Assembly (NCBI GenBank): GCA_951799425.1
Contig: OX637395.1
Coordinates: 516,501-580,500, forward strand
Direction: 5' to 3'
DNA length: 64,000 nucleotides
From: Ilex aquifolium
Lineage: Eukaryota > Streptophyta > Magnoliopsida > Aquifoliales > Aquifoliaceae
In this document: positions 12,701 to 25,631 of the stretch, one piece after another
How the letters are laid out: every line of letters begins with the position of its first letter
Position numbering within the stretch: the stretch's first letter is position 1
The notes under the pieces: generated by a model
Seen by the model: only the letters and a program-made list of their open reading frames with translations
Database searches by the model: none
Told to the model about the DNA's origin: nothing
Made by a program: the position numbers and the translations under genes

Positions 12701-15700
12701 GTTCACATGCAGGGTCTCATAGGGTTGTTTTGGAATTTAAGAGCTGCATTGAAGTTGTTCACTGGTTCCTGTGCCAATGATTTCAGCAGAACACCCTTTG
12801 TCATTCTTGATTTGTGGGAATATTTTGTATATTTTGCATCAGCTTGGCTCCATAGGAATTATAAAGGTCTAGTTCTTTTAGTGAAACCTATTTTGAGCAC
12901 ATCTACGAATGGGCATCCTCGGTATAAAATCAACATGGCAGATTTGATTGAACTCCTTCCCCAAATTGCAGAGTCACTGGCTCATGATGCATTGATTGAT
13001 GATGTAGGCGACACAGTTCAGATGACCAAACCGATTCAAAATGAACAAAGTGGAATTATAATTTCTTCAATACCAGAAGACCTGAGATGGCAAATAAGAG
13101 TGGTTTCTTTATGGGGCCACATGTCTGGTTTTCTAAATTATCAGTTGAATTCATTACCTGAGAAGCTTGTAGAGATTTACTTATCTCATCCTCCATGCAG
13201 ACTTTCCTCCTTTGTGTCTGATTCTGATAATTCTGAACCTGGGGGCATTAATATAGAGGCACAGATCAGGCTTATTTCTGTGGTTTTATCTAGGTTACTG
13301 AAGACCACATGTGCACATATACCTTCTTATCGTGCAAAGCATCTTGCATTATGCATGCAGCAGAAAGTTGAGGATGGACTGAGTACACGAACTCTTTTGT
13401 CGTTGGAAGAAATTGGTCAGTCTCAACCCAGCGCCCCCCATAAGCATTTTAGTGGGGGAATTGACAGTCTAAACATGATGAACTATGAAAACGAATTCCC
13501 AGATTCTAAAATTTTATGGGATATCTGTGCTGATCCAAAAATTATATGTGATGGTCTTGCACAAGAGGATACTAAGTGGTCACAGTATATTATGCAGAAG
13601 CACTTTAATGGGTGGAGCAACATATATATTAGCCTCATGGGAGAGCATGAAGTTGAGGAAACTTGTGATCAAGAAGGTAGGCCGGGCAATAGTATTGCCC
13701 ATAAGGAAACTTCTCCAGAACGTCATTCTTTTCTAAGTTCTGGCTGGAAGGGTACAATGGCTACAAAGAAATTTATGCCTTTCCATTCCCCAAAAGAACT
13801 TTGCAAGAGGAATGGAGAACTGCTGGAGGTACTTCTCCTTTTCATTTTTCTTCTTCAGTGGTTGCTACTTTGAAATTTATTACAGAAATCGGTAAAGCTT
13901 CATTGTGAATTCGATAGTAATTTGATACTTTTTATTGGAGCAGGCATTGTGTATCAACTCTATTTATCAACAGCAGGCAGCACTTGCTAGCAACCGAAAG
14001 GTCAGTGTGTGCATAATCTTTTGCTTTTGTCTGATGTAATTGATGCTCTAAGTCTAAGTGCCTGCTGAAAGCTTCTTTTCTTATTTGTAGATTGTTCTTT
14101 TTTTCCAGTGCAGTTTGTGATTGCATTTTTCACCTTATTAGCATTGCAGCCTTCCAATGAGAAGCAAGCTGTTTGCAAACAATAACCATATCGTTTTAGC
14201 AACTGACTAAATATCTACTGTTTAAATGTTAAACAGTAATAACTAGAATCTAACCTTTTTGAAACAGTGACACTGATAGATTATTGTAAGTAATTAGGAT
14301 AATGGAATTGAAGGGCTAATACTATCCTTTCCATTTGGCATCAAAAGCTGTTTGCACTTGAATTTTTAACTCTAGAAAGGTATGTGCAGAGCAAAGACAA
14401 TTGTTGGTCTATCTATTTCAAATTTCAATGGTTTGAAAACTGCAAGTTTTTCATGTATGATTGTGGCCCCTGAATAGCTTTCTAAAACTTGTCTTTGTAT
14501 GGTGATAGGCCAGTGTCAGTGACAATACATTTAACTGATAACTGATTGGTATTTATTTTTTTCTTGCCAATCTTCAAGCTCTCATACATTTATTTATTTG
14601 AAATCCTTTTCTTCTCTAGTGTTTCTTTGAATCTTAATCCTGTTTTAAGTATACAAACTTTCCTCCTTTGTTATTGATTTTGTCATGATAATACACCATA
14701 TTTTGATTGAGAGATTTCCTACAAAAAATACTTTAAAGGTAACCAATTACCAATGTGATGTGAACGTTGAAAGAGTTGTTAGAGCAATTTTCCAGAGTGA
14801 TGAAACCCATGGAGTAACTGTCCATTTTAGTGTCAATTAATTCAGGAGATGTAGTCCTTATATTTGGGTGAAGACGGATTTGGGAGTATTTAAGAGCTTA
14901 TTAAAAAAATTGAAGCATGTATGTCTTCCAGTTGTTGGCTCAATTTTTTTTTATGTTGTAATTTTCTTGATAACCATTTTCCATCGTGACTCCAATAAGG
15001 GGGAATCACTGGGCAGACAAAATGTTATTCCTGAGACAATTTTATATTGCTATATTAAGCGAGAAAAGGAGTTTGTCTCTCTTGGCGTCTAACATAGTAA
15101 ACGCTAGTGTTACCTTTCAAAACAATTCCATTTAAGCGTAGCTTTGTTATTTTGACGAGAGAAATTATTCCCCCCCCCCTTTCTCTTCCTTCTTTTTCTT
15201 GCCTCCACACGCATTGCTTGTGTATGGTACTCTAGTTTTAGATGAATAGGACAATTCTATTGGCTGCTTTGGAATGTAATATGACTTTAGTTTCATCGAA
15301 AATCTGTCTCCTTCGTCCAATAATATTCATGTTTTTTTGTTTAATGATCTTTCGACATTGTACTTTTTGAATTGTTTATATCACAATCATGTATGGTGCA
15401 ATATTATGTCTGATTCAGGGGATACTGTTTTTCAACTGGGGAGATGGGCTACTTTTCAGCGATAAATCCGACTATATCTGGGCAGAGGCAGATTGGCCAC
15501 AGAATGGGTGGGCAGGATCTGAATCTACCCCAGTTCCTACATGTGTTTCTCCTGGGGTTGATCTTGGATTGGGTGGAGCAACCGTTGGTCTAAGTCCTCT
15601 AGCAAGACCAGGAAGAGACTTAACGGGTGGTGGAGCTTTTGGAATACCAGGTTATGCTGGCATTGGTGCATCTGGCCTTGGTTGGGGCATTCAAGAGGAT

Positions 15701-18700
15701 TTTGAGGAGTTTGCTGATCCACCCGCCACTGCAGAAAATATTAGTACAAGGGCATTCTCCAGTCATCCTTCTAGGCCTTTCTTTTTGGTTGGCTCTAGCA
15801 ATACACACATATACTTATGGGAGGTATAGAACTTTCCGTGTGAATATCATTATTATAGGCATAAGGCATGCAATTAGTCTTCTTTCATATAGCGATTACA
15901 TTTCTCGACTCTGGAAGTTTCCTGTTGACGTTTCTGCCGAACTTCATCAGAGCTGGAAACTGCTTTTAACTTTTACTCTTTCGAAATCTTTTTGTCTATT
16001 GCCAGTTCCTCTCTGTTTTTGCGTGTGCGGGTGTGTGTTTGATTTCTGAGAAAAGCCTATAAAAAATTCAAAAAAAGGCCAACCAGCTTTGGTCTTGTAT
16101 AGGGTCATCACATCTAAATCAGGCTTTGTACTTTCTAATTGCAATATTGTAGTTGGTATTGCATCTGTCATTGGAACAGATATGGCAGCTAACTCGGACT
16201 GTGATATGTGCAGTTTGGTAAGGATAAAGCTAGTGCAACGTATGGAGTTCTTCCTGCCTCAAATTTCCCTCCGCCATATGCTCTTGCATCAATATCAGCT
16301 GTGCACTTTGACCACTGTGGTCATCGATTCGCAACTGCTGCATTAGATGGAACCGTATGTGCGTGGCAGCTTGAGGTGGGGGGAAGAAGCAACATTCATC
16401 CAACGGAATCATCTATCTGCTTTAACAACCACGCAGCGTATGTACTTTTGTGAACCTAAATATACGACTCATATGTAAAATTCTATTTCCATCTGGCTGC
16501 GTTGGTTCCAGAATTAACTGATAGCTGAGGGTGGAGTTGAGATAAGAAATTAATTGTTTGTTAAATCAGCTAGTTTTCCTGTCCAAATAGAAGTTCATTT
16601 GCCTTATTTTTAGTGGAACTTTCGATAATTTCCTCCCCCCTCCCTTTCTTTCATTGTGCATTGGTTTGATTGATAAGGAACATGAAAAGTGTGGGATTTT
16701 AGTGCTATGATATCCTGGACTGAACTGCCTCTCCCTTAATCACTTCTGCATAGGCTGAATTTTCATACGTCGGGGCTATTCCTGGATAGTCTGACGTCGG
16801 ACTGTACCAATTCCCTTTATTTATCTTGGGTTGTAATCCATCACTAAAATAGGTGCCAAATTGTGTTATATATAAAGTTATTCTTCAAAAGGGTAACCTG
16901 TTGAGTCATGCTCCAAGAGAAAAGATGATGATGCTTGAGATTAAGATTTTCAACCCAATGAGATGTGTTTTTGTATCTGGACAGCTAGTGGCTTAGATTA
17001 ACTTTTTTTGCCACAATGAGATAGTAAACAGCTCCAACTCGCTTACCAGGGGAATTTTGTCAATTGCTAACTTGTGTAATTCTTTATGCTTTATTTTTCT
17101 TCAAGAACTTATTGTAGTAATGGTTTCAGGGATGTAAGTTATGTTACCTCTAGTGGATCAATCATTGTTGCAGCTGGGTACAGCTCCAATGGTGTTAATG
17201 TGGTTATATGGGATACTCTTGCTCCTCCCACGACAGCTCAAGCTTCCATCATGTGTCATGAAGGTTTGCTTCTGTATAAAATGTTATGTATCTGTTTGCA
17301 AAATTTGTTACTTGTTCTTTCTTGTGCTTTAAATTTTTTTTATTTCTCAATAATTTGAATGAGGACTTGTCATGTGGGGGAAAAATGGTACAATTTCTGA
17401 GACGATTAGTGTGGTAGGACTGGAAGCAAGTTTATATTAATGTAAGTAAAGAAGCGTGTGATCTAGCTAATGTACTAGTGGTTTTATAATGCTAATATAA
17501 GCAGTAAAGGAGATTTTTGGCATAACCAAAATGCTAAATGGGGTATTGTGGAAACTATGAAATCTAAAATGTAAGTTTAAAGATAAGGTGAACCAAGTAA
17601 ACCAGCTAATGGATGCACCATAAGGGAAAACCAAAAATGAAATATAGCTATATTATTTTATTAAGTTTTAGCTTACCACAAAATGTAAATTATATAATTT
17701 ACAAAAGCATCAATAAAGTTAGTTACAAAATTTAATCATACGACCTCAACCTTTTTGTTCATAAATTAGCCCATATATTAGACCGTAGTAATCTGGGTTC
17801 ACTGTCTACTACAGTTATAAAATGCTTGGGCTAACAATCACAACGTTGTGTGTTCGAATCTAATGTAGCCACAATTTGCAAATAATTAAAGTGTTAATTG
17901 CACCAGTAGTCCCAAAGTTTACCACTTATTAAACTTAGTCCCTAACGTTTCAATATAGTCAATTTAGTCCTTAAAAGTTTACGTACTGGGACAATGTGAT
18001 CCCTAGCCCTAACTGGCATGGCTTGCGTCTTGATATATTGCAACGCGTGTCTTTTCAGGTGGTGCTTGCTCCCTCTCTGTGTTTGATAGTGACATAGGCA
18101 GTGGTTCTGTTTCTCCCCTTATTGTGACTGGTGGAAAAGGTGGCGATATTGGACTACATGACTTCCGTTATATAGCGACTGGAAGGTCAAAGAGACATAG
18201 GCTTTCTGATTGTGGTGAACAAACAACTGCTGAGTCAGGGAACAGAATTGGGGATCAGAATGCAAATGGGATGCTTTGGTATATTCCAAAGGCTCACTCA
18301 GGTACTGCACCATTGTTATCGATGTGATAATGACCGAGTATATAAAATTGGTTCTAATTTTTCAATTGATCTTTGTGTAGGGAGTGTCACAAAAATATCT
18401 ACTATTCCAAATACCAGTTTTTTCTTGACTGGAAGCAAAGATGGAGATGTCAAACTTTGGGATGCCAAGAGAGCCAAGTTAGTAGTTCATTGGCCAAAAT
18501 TGCATGAAAGACAAATCTTTCTGCAACCAAGGTCACGTGGATTCAGTGGAGTTGTCCGGGTAATCTTTTTCACCACTCAATTTCTACTTCAAGTTCACGC
18601 CCATGCTCACGTTGTGAATGTGATTCTATTTGGCAGCATATATTGAGTTTAGCTGCTCGCATGAACTGAAGCACCAACTTATTTAAATGTTGCAGGCTGC

Positions 18701-18803
18701 TGTTACAGATATTCAAGTTGTTTCCCATGGTTTTCTTACATGTGGGGGAGATGGTTCTGTAAAATTGGTTCAGTTTAACGATTTTCACAGGGAATATGAG
18801 TAA
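760..18803 (+). CDS. Rav1/DmX-like WD40 protein (RAVE / rabconnectin-3 alpha family), 16 exons
   Basis: Exons: 760-1156, 2964-5606, 6863-7322, 8070-8298, 9305-9469, 10158-10430, 10527-10772, 11930-12313, 12419-13828, 13944-14000, 15419-15823, 16214-16437, 17130-17263, 18059-18301, 18381-18559, 18696-18803. All introns are GT-AG and the phases close exactly, giving 7557 nt and 2518 aa; I recall the Arabidopsis relative At2g46560 as about 2.5 thousand residues. The start ATG opens MEESTSAASQ and is followed by a conserved N-terminus. Degenerate WD40 blades fill roughly residues 60-900. A helical Rav1p_C-type region spans about 950-1600 (for example WKRAYVALQHLV and YWLASFLEWVLGNYSQAF). A second WD40 block lies at about 2190-2518, with VCAWQLE, VVIWDT, VKLWDAK and a C-terminal blade ending HREYE. 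In yeast and animals this family helps assemble and reassemble the V-ATPase V1-V0 complex on endosomal or vacuolar membranes. That role here is inferred from the family. Exon 10 is only 57 nt and follows a very large exon 9. Confidence 0.93.
6135..6429. mobile_element. Probable solo LTR in intron 2 of the Rav1-like gene
   Basis: A 295-bp segment starts TGATG and ends CATCA, so it has LTR-type inverted ends. It is flanked on both sides by the 5-bp direct repeat CACTG (6130-6134 and 6430-6434), as expected for an LTR target duplication. No internal retrotransposon domain or second LTR is nearby, so solo LTR is the simplest reading. The interior is A-rich and includes a TATA-like TTTATATAGGG. 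Confidence 0.7.
7659..7974. mobile_element. MITE-like element in intron 3 of the Rav1-like gene
   Basis: The 316-bp segment has terminal inverted repeats AGGATCAAAAT ... ATTTTGATCCT. Its interior repeats variants of GAAACATT / CGAAACA several times, unlike the neighbouring intron. Flanking sequences resemble each other (GCACCCA on both sides) but a clean target duplication cannot be fixed, because five extra bases sit next to the right end. The superfamily is therefore left open. Confidence 0.55.
9735..10140 (+). repeat. Degenerate tandem duplication inside intron 5
   Basis: A stretch near 9738-9860 (GTGGATTACTTTTCAAAG ... TTGCATTGATGCTGTGGA ... TTCATTGAGTGATCACAT) is echoed at about 10020-10140 (GTGGATTGCATTCTGCTGA ... 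ATATGATGCTGTTGACT ... TTCAATGAGCTGTCACAT). The second copy ends just before the acceptor of exon 6. The copies are diverged, so this is an old duplication within the intron. It carries no plausible exon. Confidence 0.4.
12314..12418 (+). other. Stop-free 105-bp intron 8 (length divisible by three)
   Basis: The segment starts GTATTCAG and ends with a pyrimidine tract and ACAG, so it is a standard GT-AG intron. It is exactly 35 codons long, begins and ends in phase 0, and contains no stop in the reading frame of the flanking exons. If retained, it would add 35 residues, including a phenylalanine-rich stretch, between HLMNM and IVIYLRN. I treat it as an intron because the added sequence is hydrophobic and unlike the family as I know it. 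Confidence 0.75.
17897..18005. repeat. DNA-transposon-like terminal fragment in intron 13
   Basis: The text around AGTGTTAATTGCACCAGTA, GTCCCAAAGTTTACC, TTAGTCCCTAACGTTTC and TTTAGTCCTTAAAAGTTTAC is the kind of sequence seen at the ends of widespread plant DNA transposons. Only one end is visible and no target duplication could be identified, so it is called a fragment. Confidence 0.4.
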
Positions 18804-20640
18804 GTCATCACCAAGTTCTTTTGAAACTCATAGAAAATTGTCAATTTGAACTTCAGAATGCAAAAAAGCCCTCAAGAATTCCAATGTACAGTGCATCCAT
18901 GCGCCAGTTATTACCCAATCATAAGCACATGTATGTTGCGGACATACTTGTTTTTCTTGCTATTGAAGTCAGAAAGGATTGGCTGCTAGCTTTGAACACA
19001 ACTTTTTGCAAATAATTCAAGAAGCCATAAGGAACGATATATTTTGTTCTAGAACTCGTACCATTTCTTCCCCTATTGAAAGTTCTCAGTCAGGAAAGGA
19101 CAAATGTAAATGGACTTGATTTGGCCCACATCTAAAACTTCAGTTCCTGCATAAGCCAAAAGTTTGAGCCTTGAAATATTCTTTCTAGAGTTGTGTAGCA
19201 GGTCTCGTCTTTGGAAAGATTAAAGGGACCCATGAACTGGTAGCCGTGGCTCTTCATGTTATCTCCTTTTTGAAGTCTTCCTTTTGCAGAGTTGCATTTT
19301 TGAGAGTTCCGTATTCATTTGTACCGTTGTTGACTAGAGCATCTTACATTGATGTGTGATTGTTTTTTAGCTACTAGGATATATGGGTTATTGGAAGTTG
19401 TTGAATCACTGAAATGCGTTTGTATAGCTAACAGAAAACAGTTGATACGAGGTTTCGTTGATTATAGTTCATTTGTATTGTGTTATAAAGCAATTGGTTA
19501 TTTATTGCTACTTCTCTAATCTGTTTGTTGAAACTATGTATTTTTTTTTTTTTTGGGGGGGGGAGGGGGGGGGGGAGAAGATATGTACATTTTGGGTTAG
19601 CTCTTTCCGGATCCGTACTGATTCAATCCACGGGCCTTCCAAAATGTGGAGTTTGATCTAGTCGTTTACCCTTTATTTGGATCAAAATGAAGTATTACAT
19701 GATATGACCATAGACATGGTTGGTCAAAGTTGGACCGGCCTTTATTCGTTTTTTTTAATCAAGAGTCGGTTGAGAATATTGCAAGTTGTTTAAAGTGGTT
19801 TTATGGGAATAAGGTATGTTGAGAGACGGAGAGCGAGGGGAGAGCAAAAGGAATCGAGTTTTGAGGAGGATTGCCTATACCTCTCTTGTACTTGGGAGGT
19901 TATTCTATGATAAGTTTCGAATCTAGGTCATGGACTTGGCAAGGACTATCTGCACCTACTTAGGTTCGCCTGATAATTACCGTAGGACCATGTGGTTTGA
20001 TAAAAGTTAAAATTGGGGCTGAATTTTTTTGGATGGACTTATAATGACTTGAGTCTGTCAAGAAAATTTATTTGGTGATAAGTCCGTTTTTTATCTTACT
20101 AATAAGTAATTAAGTCTATTATTTTTTTAAATCTCAAAAATACCCTTAACAGTGTTATTGTATTCAATTATAGAAACCTCAAAAATTTTGAAAGTAGTTT
20201 TAAATTAATTTCTTAAATTATAAATTATTATTTCTTAATTTACCCCTAAATTGAAATTGAAATTTATATTCTCTCTCTCTCGCGTTAGAAGAAGATTCTC
20301 TCATTCAATAAAAAATGCAAACCTTCACAATAACAATTACAAATTGTAATATAGCATCTACTTTTTTTTTCATAGTAACATTAAATTTTTATGCACAGTA
20401 ACACAACGACTTTAACAAAACTTAGGAGGATATATGTTGCACAGTAACATTAACGAGATTTTTTTTTACACAATATCATCAATGAAATATTTTTTCCTTC
20501 ACAATAACAATAACTTTCCCTTACTTTTTACAAAATACGGTCCACATAATCGTCAGTTAAATGAAATTTTTTTTTTCGTATTTGAATGTTTCTATTTTTT
20601 ATTTTTAATGTTACTATATATATAAGAGAAAAATATAGTC
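18804..20640. other. 3' UTR of the Rav1-like gene and gene-free AT-rich DNA
   Basis: The first few hundred bases after the stop at 18801-18803 are presumably 3' UTR; I cannot place the polyadenylation site. A homopolymer pair (T-run followed by G-runs) lies at about 19542-19577. From about 19980 to 20640 the DNA is AT-rich and repeat-like, with no coding frame that looks real. Confidence 0.5.
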
Positions 20641-21146
20641 CTAATCTATACATAGATATCTATATAATAAAGTAGAGCTGAGTTTGAAATTTGGAGACAA
20701 AGAGAGGTCCAGATCGTTTTGAAACAAAACATAAACACATCCAGCGGACAATGTAATCCCAACATAAAAGACGGTTCAGATTATCTCTTAAATACAGATC
20801 CGACGGTCTACAGTGAGTATTGAATTTTGTTTTTTCGACCAACAACATTTCCTGACTCACGTCTCTCTCTCTTCCAAAATCTCTCAAATCTTTTCCAATC
20901 CCATCCAAAACCCAAATTCCGCCCATTTTAACTGCACACACACGGCACCCCAAACACTCCAGCCCAAGCCCAACTCTCTCTCTCTCTCCCTCATCTGCTG
21001 AAAAAGACCCAACTCAGGCCCTTATCTCTCACTCTCTCTCCCGCACCCCCCGGTGTATCTCTGTCTCTCTTTTCCAAAAGACCACTCTCCTACCTCTCAC
21101 TCAACCCACCGCCGTTCAACCAATGACCGACGACAAACAGCCCAGG
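20641..21146 (+). other. Orphan promoter / first-exon-like stretch
   Basis: This stretch is clearly different from its surroundings: C-rich with CT microsatellites (TCTCTCTCTC, CTCTCTCTCTCC), like a plant 5' UTR. It ends in a possible start codon at 21123, MTDDKQP, followed by a good donor (CCCAG|GTACC at 21145/21146). I could not find any further exon downstream. It may be the 5' end of a decayed gene, a captured gene fragment in a transposon, or chance. No function is assigned. Confidence 0.3.
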
Positions 21147-21194
21147 TACCTCACTTTCTCTTTCTCTCTCCTTATCGTTCCTCTTTGCACTCTC

Positions 21195-21430
21195 TCTATC
21201 TCACATAGCACGCGCGCGCACACACACACACACACACCAACATAGCACGCACATACACATACACATCGCACATACACAACTCACACCAGTCACAAATACA
21301 AACGACAACACACGCACAAACACACATCACAACAACACAACATTCAAGACCCACACACACATCCACAGAGGCGTGCACACATATCACACACACATATACA
21401 CAGACGCACACATTCACACAGTTGAGCACA
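21195..21430. repeat. CA-rich low-complexity tract
   Basis: A run of CACACACA units mixed with CATA, CGCA and CAACA. It has the look of an expanded, decayed CA microsatellite. The long open frame on the minus strand (valine/cysteine-rich) is a by-product of the repeat. Confidence 0.85.
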
Positions 21431-23271
21431 CCGTTTTTGGTGTCAATTTCAGATTTGGTGTTAATTTGGGTGTTAATTTTTCATGAAATTGAATATTACA
21501 GTTAGTTTGATTCATAATGGGTGTTAATTTCGTGAAATAGAGTTTATAGATGTTGAGTTGAAATTAAATGTTAGTTTATTACAATCAAATTGGACGTTCG
21601 GTGTTAATCTCATAATTTAATGAAATTTTAGGGTTTTTATTGAATGTAATGGTTTGAAAGTGAATGTTAGGTTTATTTTGATAGATATTGAGTGTTAATT
21701 TTGAAATTGGATGTTGAGTTGACATGTTATTGAGTGGTAATGTAAATTGTCATATCTTTTTTCTCTCATTTCTTGGTGTTAATGCTAGGGTTTTGTTCTC
21801 ATACTTTTATAGTTTGTTCTGTGCTCTTTCTCTCTTTGTTGATTTTAAGACTAACCATAGACAATCACACACACCAAATAAGTCGAAACACATTACTCTC
21901 CATTGTAGGAAAGGTGTTGTTAAGCTGTAGGTAGTGCTAATTCTTCTTTCTTTTGTTTATTCCCCCTTCAGAATATTGACCAGGAGGTTGTGTATGAGTT
22001 TGTATCAAACTTGAAGTAGGGCACTTTTAACTTTGTACATATGATTTGATTGGTTATTGCTAATAAGAAATATTTTTTTTCTTCAACTGAAAAGTTTTTG
22101 ATTTTGGTGTAGTACATTTTATTGACTGAATATCACTGTTAAACTCTCTTTTTGGTCACTATGGGCGTGAAACACAATTTATGTCATTGGTGGTGTAATC
22201 TTGAACTTCACTGTTTCTTTTGCCTTGGGTCATTCTTTGTGTTACTGTCAATCTAGCGTGTGACAAATATTTTGACTATATGTTTGATGTTTTTTAATGT
22301 GGTTTTCATATTCTGTTATGTATACATGTGCATCATTATATGAATTGCTGCAATGTCTAGGGTTTTCATACGCGGTCGTATTGCTCTTGAAATTCTATTT
22401 ACTTCAACATTTGTGTTTTAATTATTGTCTGACATGTTATGAATTGAGATTTTTTTATGAACTACTAAAGTGCATTTGAAGGTCAGATTGTTTCTTTTAA
22501 TTTAAATTTCATTTTGTTCGTCTTTCTTGGGTTTTTGTTGTGTGTTCTACTTATTGCTTTTCCGATACTTCAGAATTCTGTAGAGGGGTAATATGTGACT
22601 CATTAAATATCCCTTTTTTTATATTGCTTAAGGTTGAGGGAGTGAATAAGGGTGTAATTCTAGGATGGGATCGTGACATGATATTGGTGTGTTTTGGGTT
22701 GTTCTTTCTTTGACCATGCCCATCAATTATGAACCTTTAAATTCATTTTTCTTTATTTTTAGAAACATTATTGGTTTTTTGTTTTTTGTGTTCTACTTAT
22801 CGCTTTTTCGGTATTTTAAGAATTTTAGAAAATGGTAATAGATTACTCATTAAATTCCCTCTTTTTTTTAAAAAAAAAATTTGGAGAAGAATTTGTTAAT
22901 CGCATGATATTGGATGTTGATTTGATTGTTGGGTGTTAGTTTTATGAAATATGGTTTTGGTGTTTATTTTGATGAAATTGGAAGTTGGATTTATGACATT
23001 TGTAGGCTAATCGAGTTTTTTTAAAAAAATTATTGATTTTTATTAAAATTGTTGTTAATTATATTTAATTTATGAAATTGAGCGTGTAATCACCCCTATT
23101 GCAACCTCAGACCACCGAAAAATGGACGACATAACTATTTCTACAAACATAAATTGATTGTTTATTTAATTCTTTCCAAACATCTATATTCAACACTACA
23201 CATGCACTCAGAACACACAAAGAGAAGAAGACAAAACACACACAAAGAGCACAACCACCCACAGTCTAGCA
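21431..23271. other. Gene-free AT-rich DNA with repeated GTGTTAATTT words
   Basis: Between 21440 and 21730 the words GTGTTAATTT and TGAAATTG recur many times, suggesting an old short tandem repeat. Two related stretches containing GTTCTACTTATTGCTTTT / GTTCTACTTATCGCTTTT at about 22540 and 22790 show an internal duplication. The last 100 bases before 23271 are again CA-rich. I see no coding exon. Confidence 0.5.
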
Positions 23272-24105
23272 TAGGGGTGTCAAACGTGTCGGGTTAAACG
23301 GTTACGTGTCGGGTTAAACGGGTGACAGGTAAAAAACATATAAACCCGTATACGACACGTTTAATAAACGGGTGAAAAATTTCAACACGAACACGACTCG
23401 TTTAATAAACGGGTAATACGACGACTCGTTTAACCCATTTAATTTTTAAAAAATTATTCTATTAAAAATTTAACCCACACTAAAAAATTATTCTATTAAA
23501 AATTTAAACTCCATTAATTACTCACAACAATTGTACTCTCTTTATTAAAAGATTTCCACTTAGTTGATGCTTGCAAAAGCAAGTGAAAAAGTTGAATCAC
23601 TAGAGAAAGGGGCAGCAACTTTTTATAGGGAAGGGGGAGAGGTCTCCTTCTATAGATTTGTCGATGTGGGATTGAAGTGAAAAAGTTTCACTATGCCTTC
23701 ACTGTGTAGACTCACAAGAAAACCTTGTAAGTTGTCCCACATCGAGCACTGCAAGGCAATGGGTAAAGGAATAATATGTACTTAATGCAATGCAATGGAC
23801 TGCCTGCCAATCTCTCATTCCTTAGCAATTTGGTTTCTTGTTTGAATATGTATATAATATTTTAATTCTGATTATTTTTTTTAAAATAAAATATTTATTA
23901 ATTTATTATTATATTAATTTTTTTTAAACGGGTAAACGGGTGATAAACGGGTTGATAGGTCTCACCCGAACACGACCCGTTTATTAAACGTGTTTAACGG
24001 GTTAACCCGTTTATCACTCGAACCCGTTAAGGTCTCACCCAAACCCGTTTAATCCGCGGTTAATCGTGTCGGTTAATCGTGTCGTGTTAGATTTTGACAG
24101 GCCTA
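23272..24105. mobile_element. hAT-type nonautonomous element, 834 bp, with 8-bp target duplication
   Basis: The element begins TAGGGGTGTCAAA and ends TTTTGACAGGCCTA, which are imperfect terminal inverted repeats. The flanks carry a perfect 8-bp direct repeat GTCTAGCA (23264-23271 and 24106-24113), the duplication length typical of hAT elements. The ends are packed with subterminal motifs such as AAACGGGT and ACCCGTTT. It inserted into a CA-rich tract that continues on both sides. The middle (about 23600-23790) contains GATGTGGGATT and its inverse GTCCCACATCGA, possibly a nested repeat. No transposase frame is present. Confidence 0.9.
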
Positions 24106-25631
24106 GTCTAGCACACACACACACATCACACGCTCACAACACGCACACACAATCACTCACTCTTACACAAACACACCACGCACAAAATGGTGGTGTGAAA
24201 GTAAGTATAACGTTTTATCAAGTATACAAATTTTGTACTGAAGTTGATATTTTTTGTGATCTTATTTTTAAAAGAAATTCTATCAATTTTTTTTTAAAAA
24301 TAGTGTGCTCAAATTGATTTCAAATATTAAGTCAAATCATATAGTGCATTCAGACACGTGTTATTGCTAGTAGATAGATATGAGAGATAAATTTTTTTAA
24401 TGTTAGTCAAACTCCTAAAATTTAGGAGTTTTTAATTTTTAGTTTTACTTCACTTCCAAAGGGAATATATAGTCTGGTAAAATTGATTAAAAAACAGATT
24501 TCGTAACAGATAAGTTTTTTTGACAAACTTAAATTCAAATAAGTATATATAAAGACCAGCCTCTAAATTTTCCGCGATAAAATGTCACACCATCTAGTAC
24601 AAACAACAGGTAGGGCCTCAAGAGTTAAACACCACCCATCTACTTCTCTCCTAAAGAAGATGATAAAACGTCTGATGTTCTTTGTAATTACTTCGGTTAC
24701 AGAACACCTTTGTAGAGACTTTTGAAAACCTCCATATCAATGCTAAGGATTCCAAATGAATCCCAAATGAATATGAACTCTTGGACGAGTGAATCCCATT
24801 AAATAGGATTTGAGTGTTATAAAAATTTACGGTGGATCTCAAACTCTCAAAATGTTATAATTTGATACCAAAAAATTTCAACTTAAACCCTAAAATTTAT
24901 AAATTTAATAAGATTGATCTGAATATTGTAAAATCGATTATAACATTTTAAAATTGATTTTAATTTTTTTTAATTTTAATTAAACCTTAAAAATTTATTT
25001 CTTAATCTATAAAAATCGTAAATTTCAATATTGTATCTCATTGGTATCCAAGTCAAATTCCTAATCTAATCATGAGATTTAAAAGATTAGAGTAATGCTA
25101 GACTAACAAAAAAAAGAGATCAAAAACATAAATTAAATAATGTGATATTATTATAATAGTATTGTTAATTTCACTTTTACATATTTTAAATTTAAATTTA
25201 TCCTATTATAGTAATATTACGTATTTTCTATTCTTTTCTACTTGTATGGCATTTTCATTAATAAACTTGCAAGACTTTTTATCTGTTAACAACCTACTAA
25301 AAACTTCAACAATTATCTTCCACGTAAGCCTGACCCAAAGATGATTCCGTGGGCGCCACACTATTTATTGTAGTATAGATATTTCTGCTTCCATAAGGAT
25401 TTCTATTGCCTACTGCCCACCCCGTGGGCTCCTCCTGTTTAACGAACGATTATATATTTCTGTGGGTTACACCTAAAATCTGTACATTGATTTCTAAGCC
25501 AGACTTTTTTATTTTTATATTTTTTTTTTGCCAAAAAGCCAAAAGAAAAAAGAAAAAGAGGAGTTTGAATCTAGTTTCATAAATAATACTAGAAAAAACG
25601 AACATGCAATGCATGTGATATTTGCTACACT
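24106..25631. other. Gene-free AT-rich DNA between two hAT MITEs
   Basis: It starts with the right half of the interrupted CA-rich tract (to about 24185) and continues as AT-rich sequence. A slightly more complex patch lies at about 25340-25450, but no coding frame or RNA gene can be supported. Confidence 0.5.

Noticed and set aside
17808-17880. tRNA-like phrase with a GTTCGAATC box B
   Set aside because: No cloverleaf could be drawn and box A is poor; at most an old SINE scrap.
21196-21429. 77-codon minus-strand frame rich in Val and Cys
   Set aside because: Product of the CA-rich tract.
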